A stretch of DNA of 44,305 bases from positions 1-44,305 of the forward strand of contig JACIWW010000025.1 in assembly GCA_014360905.1 (NCBI GenBank), given 5' to 3'. The notes under the pieces were generated by a model that saw nothing but the letters and a program-made list of their open reading frames with translations, ran no database searches and had not been told where the DNA came from. Positions 17,202-26,657 of the stretch are shown here, in pieces. Every line of letters begins with the position of its first letter. The first letter of the stretch is position 1. Made by a program: the position numbers and the translations under genes. Source of the DNA: Chloroflexota bacterium (lineage in GTDB: Bacteria; Chloroflexota; Anaerolineae; UBA2200).

Positions 17202-19349
17202 TTACCGTCCCCAGCGCTCTTGGACGAGGTTGGCTACAAGGGCAGTCCAGCCGGTTTGGTGGTCGGCGCCGAGACCTTTGCCAGTTTCGCCATGATAGTA
17301 CTCGAAGAAGTGGTGCGTGGCTTGCCATTCTCGTTCCACGGTGTGGACCAGGTTCTCGCGCAACTGTTCAGCCAGAGTGGCATCATAGGTGCTCAGCGCC
17401 TGTACCAGCAAGTAGTTGATGGGTATCCAGATGGGGCCTCGCCAATTGGAGTTTTTCCAACCAGAACTAGAGTAGCCTGCCTCGTAAATCGTCTCATTGC
17501 GCGCCATGCTGCGGATACCATAGTCAGACCAGAACTCATAGGGGTTGCTCAGATGGGCGAGTACACGCTTGGCGCGCTCTTCATCAGGCACACCGGCGAT
17601 GAGTGGAATCAAACCAACATACGACTTGATGCGCAGTGGGCCATTTACATCGCGGTCGTAATAGAAACCATCTTCCTCATTCCACAACTGGCTGTTGATA
17701 TGCTGTACCAGCGTGACATAATCGCTCTCGTATTGTTCCACCCGGTTCGCGTAGCCTAGCGCTTGGGCAATAGCGCTCATGTGCTTGGCGAAGAAAGCCA
17801 TCCAAGCGGAAGTATCGGCTTGTTCCACGTCGGGCCCACTCGGGCGCGGTATGTTGTCCATGCCCATGAACCCGCCTGTATACAAGCCGTCCCCATCTTC
17901 GTCAAAAGCCCTGCGGCAGTAGGAGTAGTGCTTCTCAAGCCTGGGAAAGATGCGCTCGAGGAAATAGCGATCTCCGTCGGTCTTGTAGATTTCCCAGGCA
18001 GCCCAGGCGAAGAGGGGAGGCGTTTCAGCATCGAGGTCCCACTCCACATTCGGCACATGGCCAGTGTCAGTCTGCCAACGTGGACTGAGGAAGAGCAGCA
18101 AATCATCTTTCGCTACGTTGATGTCGGTCAGCGTGGCGACCTTGGCCTGAAAGCAAGTGTCCCACATTGCGGGCCAGGGGAATTCCCACTTGTCCGGCAC
18201 AAGTACTACGTTATGGATATCTACTTTCCCACTCCAATGCGACTCAAATGAACCATCGTATTCATAGTACATCTTGTTCCACAGGAGATTCATCAGAGCA
18301 TAGCGGTAGACATCCTGGTGCTCCGTTACTTCGTTTCGGTACAACGCCTCAGCCTCAGATTGTCGCTTGGCGAGGATGGCTTGAGCGTTGGCTAATGTAG
18401 CATCTGCATTGCGCTCTGCCTCGTTTGTGCTCGCCGCGTTGGCTAGTGCCAGGTACACCGTTCGTGATTCTCCTGCTTGCAAGGATAAGGCCAGATCCCA
18501 TGCGGCGCGGTTGCCTTCACCCGCATTGGCCAGTTGCTTGTTCTTGGTCATGGCGCGGTTGAAATCGCCTTTTTTGCCCGTGGCATTGGATGAGATTTGC
18601 CAGCTTGACGGTGCGGCTGCTGTCTTGACTACAAAGTGGCCGCCATTGTAAGCCACGTCATAAGCGTTCCAATCCAATCGTTGTACATACCCATCGCCGC
18701 GCAGCCAGACAAGGGGAAGAAGATGCAATATACCCGCTTCCGTTGCAGTTACCTTGACCTGTACCAGCGTGGTCTGATTGTTACGCTTGGCGTACGTGAT
18801 GTCCACGGTGAAGTTGGGTTTTTCGCGCGGGTAGTGATATTCATAACGGGCATAGCTATGGGTAGGGGTGTTCTCCCAGAAAATGCGCTGCTCCAGGATG
18901 GTTTCCCCGTATTTGCCCTCCGGATTGCTCAGTCCGTAGAGCCTTTCTGTGACATAGGGCTGCCGCTCATCCCAGAAGCCAAAGGCGAAGCAGATTGTCT
19001 CTTGCAGATCAGTCCAGCCAGCTATGCCATCCTCGCCATACCGGTACTTGGTATCCATGGCCATCTCGTAGGTGAGGCCCCAGCCATTCCCATCCACAGC
19101 TTCTCGCGGGTTACCCCACTCTCTTTCGGACATGTAGGGTCCCCACAATATAGTCAGGTCAACCATGGTGGGCGGTTGTTCTGTCCAGCGCTCGAAATTC
19201 TGCGCGATGAGTGGCTTGGGCCCTGTCCATTTGCGCGTTGGGATCGCTGTGGGCTGTACGGTTGGTGTGGGAGTGGCGATGTGGCAAGCAACAGTGGACA
19301 GTATGAATACAATCGTCAACAGGTATCGGCATAGGGTCTTGCCAGGCAT
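17202..19349 (-). CDS. Lipoprotein glycoside hydrolase, GH63-like (alpha,alpha)6 barrel
   Basis: A 715-residue exported enzyme. The start at 19349 follows GGAGGA, and the product opens with a signal peptide ending in STVAC, a lipobox, then a short Thr-Pro linker. A beta-rich N-terminal domain precedes a barrel of the GH63/MGH type: DKWEFPWPAMWDTCFQ and the stretch from SGWKNSNWRGPIW to the C-terminal FFEYYHGETG are typical of GH63 glucosidase and mannosylglycerate-hydrolase-like enzymes. An acidic residue in WDTC is a likely catalytic acid; this is by analogy. It would act outside the membrane on oligosaccharides or glucosylglycerate-like compounds. It is a lone minus-strand gene, and codon style does not differ visibly from its neighbours. 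Confidence 0.85.
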   Translation of the reverse strand: MPGKTLCRYLLTIVFILSTVACHIATPTPTVQPTAIPTRKWTGPKPLIAQNFERWTEQPPTMVDLTILWGPYMSEREWGNPREAVDGNGWGLTYEMAMDTKYRYGEDGIAGWTDLQETICFAFGFWDERQPYVTERLYGLSNPEGKYGETILEQRIFWENTPTHSYARYEYHYPREKPNFTVDITYAKRNNQTTLVQVKVTATEAGILHLLPLVWLRGDGYVQRLDWNAYDVAYNGGHFVVKTAAAPSSWQISSNATGKKGDFNRAMTKNKQLANAGEGNRAAWDLALSLQAGESRTVYLALANAASTNEAERNADATLANAQAILAKRQSEAEALYRNEVTEHQDVYRYALMNLLWNKMYYEYDGSFESHWSGKVDIHNVVLVPDKWEFPWPAMWDTCFQAKVATLTDINVAKDDLLLFLSPRWQTDTGHVPNVEWDLDAETPPLFAWAAWEIYKTDGDRYFLERIFPRLEKHYSYCRRAFDEDGDGLYTGGFMGMDNIPRPSGPDVEQADTSAWMAFFAKHMSAIAQALGYANRVEQYESDYVTLVQHINSQLWNEEDGFYYDRDVNGPLRIKSYVGLIPLIAGVPDEERAKRVLAHLSNPYEFWSDYGIRSMARNETIYEAGYSSSGWKNSNWRGPIWIPINYLLVQALSTYDATLAEQLRENLVHTVEREWQATHHFFEYYHGETGKGLGADHQTGWTALVANLVQERWGR

Positions 19350-19381
19350 GCTTTCCTCCTTGCAGAAGGCTAGATGAAAAC

Positions 19382-19410
19382 ATTGTATCACAAGTGGCAT
19401 GCCAAATCAA
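19382..19410 (-). promoter_or_regulatory. Promoter of the GH63-like gene
   Basis: On the minus strand TTGATT (19410-19405) and TACAAT (19387-19382) are 17 bases apart. The start codon lies about 32 bases beyond the -10 box. Confidence 0.6.
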
Positions 19411-19531
19411 TTGATACAGAACCCTAAGGAATTGCTCCCAAGCACATCGATCGAGCGTGCATGACCAGTTTTCAGCGGTATAGGAGCTAACCTTGCCGTG
19501 TATGATACAATCTAATCAAGCGAGGGGAGCT

Positions 19532-19559
19532 TTGCTGTCAAGGTTAGGCAGGGTATAAT
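19532..19559 (+). promoter_or_regulatory. Promoter of the cupin gene
   Basis: TTGCTG (19532-19537), 16 bases, then TATAAT (19554-19559). Transcription from about 19566 would exclude the upstream GTG at 19564 as a start, supporting the GTG at 19648. Confidence 0.6.
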
Positions 19560-19647
19560 CCAGGTGCAGGGTCACGAAGCGAATTTCTGGCTGTTTTGTA
19601 CATCATTTTACGAGCAGCAAGTTGCGATCGAGAAAGGAAGTGAGAAC

Positions 19648-20280
19648 GTGGCAGAACTCCACATTGTAGATACGAAATCCCTAGCCTGGGCGCCTCATCG
19701 GACCTGTGCTGGGGTATATACCCAAACCCTAGTGGGCAACGAAATAAGCAATGACCTCGAAGCGAAATTGGTGCGTATCACTCCCGGCGCTGAGATTTCG
19801 CCGCACATACATGAACATTCAGCAGAGACCTTTTATGTGCTTTCTGGAGAAGGAGCCTTTTGTGTCGAAGAGCGGCTTGTGCCTTGCTATCCTGGCTCCT
19901 GCGCGCATGCCAAGCCCGGGGTGGTGCACGGCGTCAAGAACACTGGCCAAACAGATCTGCTATTGCTGGCCATATTCACTCCCCCATTAGGCCAGGCTAC
20001 CACATTTGAGCCATATAAAATTATCGTGACTGTGCGAGCGGTGAATGGTACCTGCCGTTTTGGCCATCAGGTCGGCGACCAGATCACTTTCGATGGCGAG
20101 ACCATTAACGGACGGATCTGCATAAGTGCCTTGTACAGCTTTCTGCCCAAGGTCTTTGCTATGCGTTATGGTGCTGATTTCCCCTGGTTGGCTGCAGAGC
20201 ACAAAGATGTAGCGACACATGCCTGCCCAGATGCCCAGAATCCCGTGGTTTTCGAAATCAAGCGCGTCAAAGCGGTATAG
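19648..20280 (+). CDS. Cupin domain fused to a TIGR04076-type domain
   Basis: The 210-residue product from GTG 19648 has an N-terminal cupin: SPHIHEHSAETFYVLSGEGA and PGVVHGVKNTG carry the histidines and glutamate that normally bind a metal. The C-terminal half (RAVNGTCRFGHQVGDQITFD, LPKVFAMRYGADFPW, PVVFEIKRVK) matches the small TIGR04076 family, whose function is not known. Both usually occur as separate proteins. A longer reading from 19564 begins before the predicted transcription start. The next gene, a small lipoprotein, starts 12 bases on. Metal binding and a sensing or isomerase role are guesses. Confidence 0.7.
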   Translation: MAELHIVDTKSLAWAPHRTCAGVYTQTLVGNEISNDLEAKLVRITPGAEISPHIHEHSAETFYVLSGEGAFCVEERLVPCYPGSCAHAKPGVVHGVKNTGQTDLLLLAIFTPPLGQATTFEPYKIIVTVRAVNGTCRFGHQVGDQITFDGETINGRICISALYSFLPKVFAMRYGADFPWLAAEHKDVATHACPDAQNPVVFEIKRVKAV

Positions 20281-20292
20281 AAGGAAGGGCTC

Positions 20293-20706
20293 TTGAGCAA
20301 ATGCCTTAGAGGAAATAGCCGTTTTTGGCTTCTGGCATTGGCTGTTTTGCTGCTAGCTGGTTGTAAGCAGCAAACAATACCCACAGTCGTGCCACTTCCT
20401 ACTCCGGATGCCCATGCCATTTATATGATGCTGACGATGAAATATACTTCGGATGATGTAATCCTGCGCATCTACGACATGTCGCCCGATGAAGTGGCTA
20501 GGATTCTGCAGGCATTGCAATCCATCGAGCCTCCAGATGGCCTCGAGGCGTTGCATGAACAGGCATTGGATGCTTACCGCATTATTTGCAAGGGCAAGCT
20601 ATTGCTGCCTGGCGCTGACCCCGTCCTGCGCAGTGAGGCGTATTTTGCCATTGATTGGGGCATTGGCCTTTTGCGGGACTACCGCGAGCGACTGGACAAG
20701 CAATGA
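20293..20706 (+). CDS. Small lipoprotein of unknown function
   Basis: The 137-residue product begins at TTG 20293 after AAGGAAGGG. Its signal peptide ends in LLAGC, a clear lipobox, so it should be lipid-anchored outside. The mature part is mostly helical (DVILRIYDMSPDEVARILQA and onward) with no recognised domain. It follows the cupin gene by 12 bases and probably shares its transcript. Confidence 0.65.
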   Translation: MSKCLRGNSRFWLLALAVLLLAGCKQQTIPTVVPLPTPDAHAIYMMLTMKYTSDDVILRIYDMSPDEVARILQALQSIEPPDGLEALHEQALDAYRIICKGKLLLPGADPVLRSEAYFAIDWGIGLLRDYRERLDKQ

Positions 20707-20801
20707 CCATGGATAGGACTGAAGCCTGCAGCAAAATGCCGTCCAAACTGTGGACCAGCAAAACAATCGTTGATATTTGATATGATCTAGAAGGGGCGGA
20801 T

Positions 20802-21362
20802 ATGAGCGAAGTAGTCAACGTCGTGTCTGTATTTGGTAGTTCGCAGGTCGAACGCGGCAGCTCTGCGTATGAGGAGGCTAGGGTAGTAGGCGCACTTTTG
20901 GCAAAGGCAGGGCTGGCGGTGTGCAATGGTGGGTATGGTGGGGTGATGGAAGCAGTAAGCCGCGGAGCCAAAGAGGCTGGTGGTTTAGTCATCGGAGTGA
21001 CGACCAGTTGGTTCGCGCACATGAAAGCGAATGCGTGGCTAGACAAGGAGGTGCGAACAGCCACGTTCCTAGAGCGTCTCCGCACGATTATTGAGATGGG
21101 TCAGGGGTTCATTGCTCTGAAAGGAGGGGTGGGTACGCTAACCGAAGTCAGTACGGTCTGGAGCATGATGCAAACCCACTCCATCCCCCCACGGCCGTTC
21201 ATCCTGTTGAGTGACCCTTGGTACGGCCTGCTCCGTTTTTGCACTGATGCATTGATCCTTCGTCCAGATGATTTGCAGTACTTGCAACTGGCCAATACAC
21301 CAGAGGAAGCAGTTCACATTCTAGTTGAATCACTGCAATATAAGGCTGCACGAAATGGATAA
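20802..21362 (+). CDS. LOG-family nucleotide phosphoribohydrolase-like protein
   Basis: The 186-residue Rossmann-fold protein has the LOG signature: VFGSSQVERGSSAYEEA, CNGGYGGVMEAVSRGA and the GGVGTLTE loop that, with the GG(Y/G)xGxM loop, forms the active site. Characterised members split nucleoside monophosphates (AMP or cytokinin nucleotides) into base and ribose 5-phosphate; older databases call them lysine decarboxylase-like, wrongly. The gene overlaps the EamA transporter start by eight bases, so the two are likely co-translated. Confidence 0.85.
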   Translation: MSEVVNVVSVFGSSQVERGSSAYEEARVVGALLAKAGLAVCNGGYGGVMEAVSRGAKEAGGLVIGVTTSWFAHMKANAWLDKEVRTATFLERLRTIIEMGQGFIALKGGVGTLTEVSTVWSMMQTHSIPPRPFILLSDPWYGLLRFCTDALILRPDDLQYLQLANTPEEAVHILVESLQYKAARNG

Positions 21363-22251
21363 GTCACATACCTTTGGCTTCATGGATATCGCATTGCTAG
21401 CCATGGTCGTTATCTGGGGCGCCAATTTCACGGTGGTCAAGTCGGCGTTGATGGAGATGACGCCAATGGCCTTCAATGCCCTGCGCTTTGCTGGAGCTTC
21501 GGTGCTCACTTTGATACTAGCCTGGTTGATAGAACGTGATCTGACCATCGCCCGCCGCGATTTGGGGTTAGTTTTGCTGCTGAGTTTCATTGGCAACTTT
21601 ATCTATCAAGTCCTGTTCATTCATGGTCTTGCACGTAGCAGTGCGAGCAGCACATCACTTCTCCTTTCCACTTCACCCATCTTTGTAGCGCTTGTGAGTA
21701 CCTTGACCAAAGCAGAAAAGCTTAGTGGCCGAAATTGGACAGGCATTTTCCTTTCCTTCCTGGGCATTTTTCTCCTCCTTACTGGCGCTAACAATAGGGT
21801 GGCGATCGATAGGCGAACAGTACTGGGGAACCTGTTGGTGCTTTGTTCAACCATCAGTTGGGCGACTTATACCGTATTGCTGAAGCGTCTGGTCCAGCGC
21901 ACTTCGGCGCTGAAAGCCACTGCCTGGATCATAACTGCTACTACCCCGTTGTTGATCATAGCAGCACTGCCTGATTTTTGGGCTCAAGATTGGCATGCTA
22001 TCTCTTACAAAAGCTGGCTAGGGCTGCTCTACTCTTCTGGGATTGCTATTGGTATTGGGTATGTCATTTGGAACACGGGGGTGCAACGGGTAGGGAGCGT
22101 ACGTACTGCTGTGTATTCCTACTTCACACCAGTGGTTTCCGTATTGGTGGCCTGGGCTTTCCTTGGCGAGAGCATGCAACCGCTGCAAGCTCTAGGTGCA
22201 GTGGGGATTCTCCTAGGCGTATGGCTAGGGCGGAGCAAGCCCGAAGGCTGA
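21355..22251 (+). CDS. EamA/DMT-family exporter
   Basis: The 298-residue product is an integral membrane protein with about ten hydrophobic segments in two EamA repeats: the first starts LLAMVVIWGANFTVVKSALMEM and the second near LLVLCSTISWATYTVLLKRL, each with the Trp-rich start typical of drug/metabolite transporters. These export amino acids, nucleobases or other metabolites; the substrate cannot be read from sequence. ATG 21355 overlaps the stop of the LOG gene, and the TTG at 21325 is less likely. Confidence 0.88.
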   Translation: MDKSHTFGFMDIALLAMVVIWGANFTVVKSALMEMTPMAFNALRFAGASVLTLILAWLIERDLTIARRDLGLVLLLSFIGNFIYQVLFIHGLARSSASSTSLLLSTSPIFVALVSTLTKAEKLSGRNWTGIFLSFLGIFLLLTGANNRVAIDRRTVLGNLLVLCSTISWATYTVLLKRLVQRTSALKATAWIITATTPLLIIAALPDFWAQDWHAISYKSWLGLLYSSGIAIGIGYVIWNTGVQRVGSVRTAVYSYFTPVVSVLVAWAFLGESMQPLQALGAVGILLGVWLGRSKPEG

Positions 22252-22259
22252 GAAGACAG

Positions 22260-23057
22260 ATGGTCAACTTGCCTCTGGGGCGGTTTCTCGGTCGTGGTAT
22301 GCCACTGCCGAGTGGCTTTCGGGAAGTTCGCTGGCACAGTCAGGCGCTCAGAAAGCGCATGGCTTTCGTGCTGTACCTGCCAGACAGCTATGAACAGGAG
22401 AGTGCGAACTGCTATCCGGTGCTGTATCTGTTGCACGGCTCAGGACATAATCGCCACTCTGTGATGCGCGAGGTCTGTCCGCAACAGCACGTGTCCCTGC
22501 TCGGCGAAGCTTTGCTTGTCATACCCGATGGCGACCAAGGCTGGTGGCTGGATAGTCCAGTGTTACCTCATTTGTGCTATGGCCAGTATGTGCTGGAGCT
22601 GGTGCAGTTTGTTGACCTGCATTACCGTACGATTGCTAGGCGCGAAGCGCGCGGCATCAGTGGCTTCAGCATGGGCGGCTACGGTGCCATGTTGCTCGCC
22701 AGTCAGCACCCTGAGCTGTTCGGAGCAGCATCTTCCTTGCTGGGGCCGTTGGATATTGCGCAACTTTTCCCAGCCCATTATCGCCTTGGCCGGTTGCTTG
22801 GTTCAGATCTGACAGTGTGGCAAGAGTATAATCCAACCCAGAGAGCGCCAAACTTGGCTGGTACCGCGCTCCAGTTCTGTACGGCAGAGGAAGCGTTTGA
22901 TCGCCCACAAAACGATGCTTTTGCGGCTGCATTGCGGTCCCTGCATATTCCATTTGAATACCATATCTATGCTGGCGGGCATGATACTGCTTTTGTTCGT
23001 GAGCATATCGATGAGCATTTTCGTTTCCATCGGCGGTCGTTTGATCAGGATGGCTGA
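22260..23057 (+). CDS. Esterase of the esterase D / antigen 85 fold
   Basis: The 265-residue alpha/beta hydrolase shows VLYLLHGSGHN for the oxyanion loop, GISGFSMGGYGAM for the nucleophile elbow (Ser in GFSMGG) and GGHD with a later His for the rest of the triad, as in S-formylglutathione hydrolase and antigen 85-type esterases (PF00756). No signal peptide is seen, so it should be cytoplasmic. ATG 22260 leaves eight bases after the EamA stop; ATG 22221 in the same frame would overlap that gene. Ribosome binding sites at both are weak. The natural ester is unknown. Confidence 0.8.
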   Translation: MVNLPLGRFLGRGMPLPSGFREVRWHSQALRKRMAFVLYLPDSYEQESANCYPVLYLLHGSGHNRHSVMREVCPQQHVSLLGEALLVIPDGDQGWWLDSPVLPHLCYGQYVLELVQFVDLHYRTIARREARGISGFSMGGYGAMLLASQHPELFGAASSLLGPLDIAQLFPAHYRLGRLLGSDLTVWQEYNPTQRAPNLAGTALQFCTAEEAFDRPQNDAFAAALRSLHIPFEYHIYAGGHDTAFVREHIDEHFRFHRRSFDQDG

Positions 23058-23085
23058 AGAGGATAGGTGGAGGAGGTGAGGAATC

Positions 23086-23784
23086 ATGGGGATAAATCTG
23101 AAGCAAATGGCTGCGGCCAGGGCTGTTGAGATGGTAACGAACGGCATGGTGCTTGGCTTAGGTACCGGGTCAACCGCACGTTATGCTGTTGAAATGATTG
23201 GCGAGCGATTGCGCGATGGCCGACTGCGGGATATCGTCGGAGTGCCAACGTCCAGCGAAACGGAGAGAATCGCCAAGGAGGTGGGCATACCTCTCACAAC
23301 TCTGCGCGAGCATCCGGTGATTGATCTCACTATTGATGGTGCGGATGAAGTGGACCCCCATCTAGCCTTGATCAAAGGGTTGGGAGGAGCGCTAGTGCAT
23401 GAAAAGATCGTGGCACGTGCCTCGCGCCGCGTCGTAATCATAGTGGATGACTCCAAACTGGTGCAGGTGCTGGGCACCAAAGCACCGCTGCCGGTCGAGG
23501 TGATCCCATTTGGTTGGGGCACTTATTTGAAACAACTCAAAGGCTTTGGCTGCGAGCCCGTGCTGCGCATGAGGGGCACAGAGCCCTACGTCTCCGATGA
23601 AGGGAATTACATTGTGGATTGTCGCTTTGCGCGGATTGAGGATCCGGCAAAGCTGGAGTGCGCACTCAACTGCATTCCAGGTGTAGTGGACAATGGGCTT
23701 TTCATTGGACTAGCCTCCATGGTTATCGTAGCCTCAGAGTCCGGCGTACGCGAATTGCGATGTAACAAGAATCCTAGTTTCTAA
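23086..23784 (+). CDS. rpiA: Ribose-5-phosphate isomerase A
   Basis: The 232-residue enzyme interconverts ribose 5-phosphate and ribulose 5-phosphate in the pentose phosphate pathway. LGTGSTARYAVEMIGERL (phosphate loop), TIDGADEVD (catalytic Asp pair) and KGLGGALVHEKI (catalytic Glu and Lys) are all present; length is normal. GGAGGTGAGG lies just before the ATG. It could use ribose phosphate released by the LOG-family protein upstream, but rpiA is a housekeeping gene and this link is loose. Confidence 0.95.
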   Translation: MGINLKQMAAARAVEMVTNGMVLGLGTGSTARYAVEMIGERLRDGRLRDIVGVPTSSETERIAKEVGIPLTTLREHPVIDLTIDGADEVDPHLALIKGLGGALVHEKIVARASRRVVIIVDDSKLVQVLGTKAPLPVEVIPFGWGTYLKQLKGFGCEPVLRMRGTEPYVSDEGNYIVDCRFARIEDPAKLECALNCIPGVVDNGLFIGLASMVIVASESGVRELRCNKNPSF

Positions 23785-23816
23785 CATTTGACAGTGCAAA
23801 TGTTCTATGCAACAAT
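23783..23816 (+). promoter_or_regulatory. Inverted repeat over a -35-like box before hutH
   Basis: AACATTTG (23783-23790) and CAAATGTT (23797-23804) form a perfect repeat around six bases. A TTGACA (23788-23793) lies inside it, and a weak -10 (near 23811-23816) is about 17 bases on. An operator for hutH is likely; a terminator for rpiA is less so because no T-run follows. Confidence 0.45.
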
Positions 23817-23862
23817 AGCCTGAGTGGGGTGTGCCCGATAAGCCAGTAATAAGGAGAGTTAC

Positions 23863-25437
23863 ATGCAGACAGTAACCCTCGATGGTGAGGGGCTTACTAT
23901 TGACACAGTGGTTCGGGTTGCTGATGCCTGGCAACAGCCGGAAGCGATTCGCGTGGAGTTGGCTCCCGAAGCAATGGAACGGGTTCGCGCCTGCCGGGAA
24001 GCGGTGGAACGCCTTATCACCCGTCAGGAGGTTGTGTATGGCATCACGACCGGCTTTGGTGCATTCAAGGATCGTACCATTGCTGCGCATCAGGTGGCAC
24101 AACTGCAACGCAATCTGCTGATGAGCCATACGGTTGGTGTGGGAGCGCCGCTGCCTGAAGCCACGGTACGTGCTATGATGGTGATCCGAGCAAATACTTT
24201 AGCCAAAGGCTACTCCGGAATCCGTCTGGAAACCCTGCAGGCACTGCTGGACCTGCTGAATCACGGTGTACATCCCGTTGTACCTGCGCAGGGATCGGTT
24301 GGGGCGAGTGGGGATTTGGCTCCGTTAGCGCATATGGCAGTGGTATTGATTGGCCTGGGTGAAGCCATGTACCGAGGCGAGCGCTTGAGTGCCTCAAATG
24401 CCCTACGGCGAAGTGGTCTGAGGCCCATTGCTCTGAAAGCGAAGGAAGGCGTTGCCCTATTGAACGGCACGAGCCTTATGACAGCCATTGGCTGTTTGGC
24501 GTGTGAACGAGCGCGGAAATTGATGGAGACTGCAGATGTTGCTGCTGCGTTGAGCATGGAAGCACTCTGTGGCACGCCGCGGGCTTTGGATCCACGGTTG
24601 CATGCGCTGCGTCCCTATCCTGGTCAAATAGCATGTGCGGCGCACATGAGAACGCTGCTTGAAGGCAGCGAGTTCGTACGAAGTGACGATAATGGCAGCG
24701 TGCAGGATGCCTACACGCTGCGTTGCGTGCCGCAAGTGCATGGTGCCATTCGCGATGTCGTTGCTCATGTTCAATCTGTCCTCACAATCGAATTGAACGC
24801 AGCGACGGACAACCCACTGCTCTTTCGCGAAGGGGGAACGGAAATAGCACTTTCTGGTGGCAACTTTCATGGGGAGCCGGTGGCGCTGGCCATGGACTAC
24901 CTTGGCCTGGCGCTGACCGACCTGGGCAATATGTCTGAGCGGCGTATCGCGCGCTTGCTCGACCCAGCGAGCAATGGCGGCATGCTGCCACCGTTCTTGA
25001 CCGATCAGGGGGGGCTCAATTCTGGTTTCATGATGGTGCAGTACACAGCAGCAGCGTTGGCTTCGGAGAACAAGGTACTGGCTCATCCAGCCAGCGCGGA
25101 CTCGATTCCTACCTCGGCCAATGCTGAGGATCATGTCAGTATGGGTGCAACTGCGGCACGCAAAGCGGAACAAATCATCGAGCACGTTGAGACCATTGTT
25201 GCTTTGGAGCTGCTGTGCGCAGCACAGGGCGTGGATTTCAGACGACGGACTCAACCCGCTTCACGACTGGGGCGCGGCACAGGGGCGGCTTATCAGGCTA
25301 TCCGCGAGCGGGTGCCTTTCATCGCCAGCGATGAGATCATGTATCCACACATTGAGAGCGTAAAGCGGTTGGTGCAGGAAGGACGGATTGCGCGAGCAGC
25401 AGAGCAAGCCTGTCAGCAAATTTCGGACGTAGAATGA
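23863..25437 (+). CDS. hutH: Histidine ammonia-lyase
   Basis: The 524-residue enzyme deaminates histidine to urocanate with an MIO group formed from Ala-Ser-Gly, here residues 148-150 in [15 protein letters not shown]. Other family signatures include [13 protein letters not shown], the [19 protein letters not shown] stretch, [10 protein letters not shown] and [12 protein letters not shown]. The remaining hut genes (hutU, hutI, hutG) are not nearby, so full histidine degradation is not encoded here; related lyases act on Phe or Tyr, but the sequence reads as the HAL branch. The stop overlaps the tgt start by four bases (ATGA). AAGGAGAG lies before the ATG. Confidence 0.92.
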   Translation: MQTVTLDGEGLTIDTVVRVADAWQQPEAIRVELAPEAMERVRACREAVERLITRQEVVYGITTGFGAFKDRTIAAHQVAQLQRNLLMSHTVGVGAPLPEATVRAMMVIRANTLAKGYSGIRLETLQALLDLLNHGVHPVVPAQGSVGASGDLAPLAHMAVVLIGLGEAMYRGERLSASNALRRSGLRPIALKAKEGVALLNGTSLMTAIGCLACERARKLMETADVAAALSMEALCGTPRALDPRLHALRPYPGQIACAAHMRTLLEGSEFVRSDDNGSVQDAYTLRCVPQVHGAIRDVVAHVQSVLTIELNAATDNPLLFREGGTEIALSGGNFHGEPVALAMDYLGLALTDLGNMSERRIARLLDPASNGGMLPPFLTDQGGLNSGFMMVQYTAAALASENKVLAHPASADSIPTSANAEDHVSMGATAARKAEQIIEHVETIVALELLCAAQGVDFRRRTQPASRLGRGTGAAYQAIRERVPFIASDEIMYPHIESVKRLVQEGRIARAAEQACQQISDVE

Positions 25438-26609
25438 GCACTTCGTTTCATTTCATCGTAGAGAAATCAGATGCACATAGCCATGCTCGCGCTGGTGCGC
25501 TTTATACACCGCACGGTGTGATCCCCACACCCGTTTTTGCTCCTGTAGGCACCCAGGCCACGGTCAAGACCCTGACCCCGGACGAATTGGTGGAGATGGG
25601 CACCACGCTCATCTTGGCCAATACCTACCACCTCTATCTCCGTCCTGGGGCAGACGTGATTGCCCGTCTTGGCGGGCTGCATCGCTTCATGGGCTGGGAC
25701 AGGCCAATCCTCACCGATAGCGGGGGGTTCCAGGTGTTTAGCCTGGAGAGCCTGCGCAAAGTTAGCGATGAAGGTGTCATCTTCCGTTCGCACATAGACG
25801 GTTCCGAGCATTTTTTCTCGCCGGAAAAATCTATCCAGGTACAGGAAAAACTCGGTGCGGACATCATCATGGCTCTGGATGAATGCCCGGATCCGATGGA
25901 TTATGAGTACAACAAAGCCGCGTTGCAACGCACTCATCACTGGGCTGAACGCTGCCTGCGTGCCCATGCTCGGCCAGACCAGGCATTGTTTGGCATCGTG
26001 CAGGGGGGTATTTTCCCTGACCTGCGTCAAAAGAGCGCCCAATTTCTGACTTCCCTGGGGTTTACAGGGTATGCAATTGGTGGCCTGAGCGTAGGCGAAC
26101 CGAAGGAAAAGACCTGGGAGACACTGGATTTCACGGTACCCTTTTTGCCGGAAGACAAGCCGCGCTATCTGATGGGGGTTGGCTCACCGGAGGACCTGTT
26201 CGAAGGTGTAGAACGGGGCATTGACATCTTCGATTGCGCACTGCCCACGCGCCTGGCACGCAATGGTGCTTTGTTCACTTCGCGCGGACGCATCAACCTG
26301 CGCAAAGCCGAATTCGCAGAAAAGGCACAGCCCATCGAGGAGGGCTGTGGTTGCTATACCTGTCGGCACTTCACATTGGCTTACTTGCATCACCTGTACA
26401 AGGCAGATGAGATTCTGGGATTGCGTTTGAATACAATCCACAATCTCTATTTCATGCTCGAACTAATGCGACGTATACGGCAAGCGATTCTGGAGGGCAC
26501 ATTTGCTGCCTTGAAGGCTAGTTTTTTGGCGCATTATGTGCCAGTGGCGGATGAGAATGGTCAGAGGAGACAAGAGCTAGCTCGCCGGCGAGGGAAGGCT
26601 GTAAACTGA
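25434..26609 (+). CDS. tgt: tRNA-guanine transglycosylase
   Basis: The 391-residue TIM-barrel enzyme exchanges G34 of Asp, Asn, His and Tyr tRNAs for preQ1 in queuosine synthesis. [10 protein letters not shown] (with the general base Asp), [10 protein letters not shown], the nucleophile Asp267 in [14 protein letters not shown] and the zinc ligands CGCYTC with a later HHLY His are all visible. It overlaps hutH by four bases, an odd pairing with no known metabolic link. No queuosine synthesis genes are in the window. Confidence 0.96.
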   Translation: MSTSFHFIVEKSDAHSHARAGALYTPHGVIPTPVFAPVGTQATVKTLTPDELVEMGTTLILANTYHLYLRPGADVIARLGGLHRFMGWDRPILTDSGGFQVFSLESLRKVSDEGVIFRSHIDGSEHFFSPEKSIQVQEKLGADIIMALDECPDPMDYEYNKAALQRTHHWAERCLRAHARPDQALFGIVQGGIFPDLRQKSAQFLTSLGFTGYAIGGLSVGEPKEKTWETLDFTVPFLPEDKPRYLMGVGSPEDLFEGVERGIDIFDCALPTRLARNGALFTSRGRINLRKAEFAEKAQPIEEGCGCYTCRHFTLAYLHHLYKADEILGLRLNTIHNLYFMLELMRRIRQAILEGTFAALKASFLAHYVPVADENGQRRQELARRRGKAVN

Positions 26610-26624
26610 GCATCGGTTCGATTA

Positions 26625-26633
26625 TGATATAAT
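26625..26633 (+). promoter_or_regulatory. Extended -10 promoter for uppP
   Basis: TG at 26625-26626, one base, then TATAAT (26628-26633), with no clear -35. It gives uppP its own start 25 bases ahead of the GTG. Confidence 0.55.
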
Positions 26634-26657
26634 ATTTCTTAGAAAGGCAATGGTATT

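Noticed and set aside
18636-19334. Plus-strand frame of 232 codons opposite the GH63-like gene
   Set aside because: Shadow of a gene with clear family motifs, signal peptide and ribosome binding site.
24457-25254. Minus-strand frame of 265 codons opposite hutH
   Set aside because: hutH is certain on the other strand; the frame shows no protein-like features.
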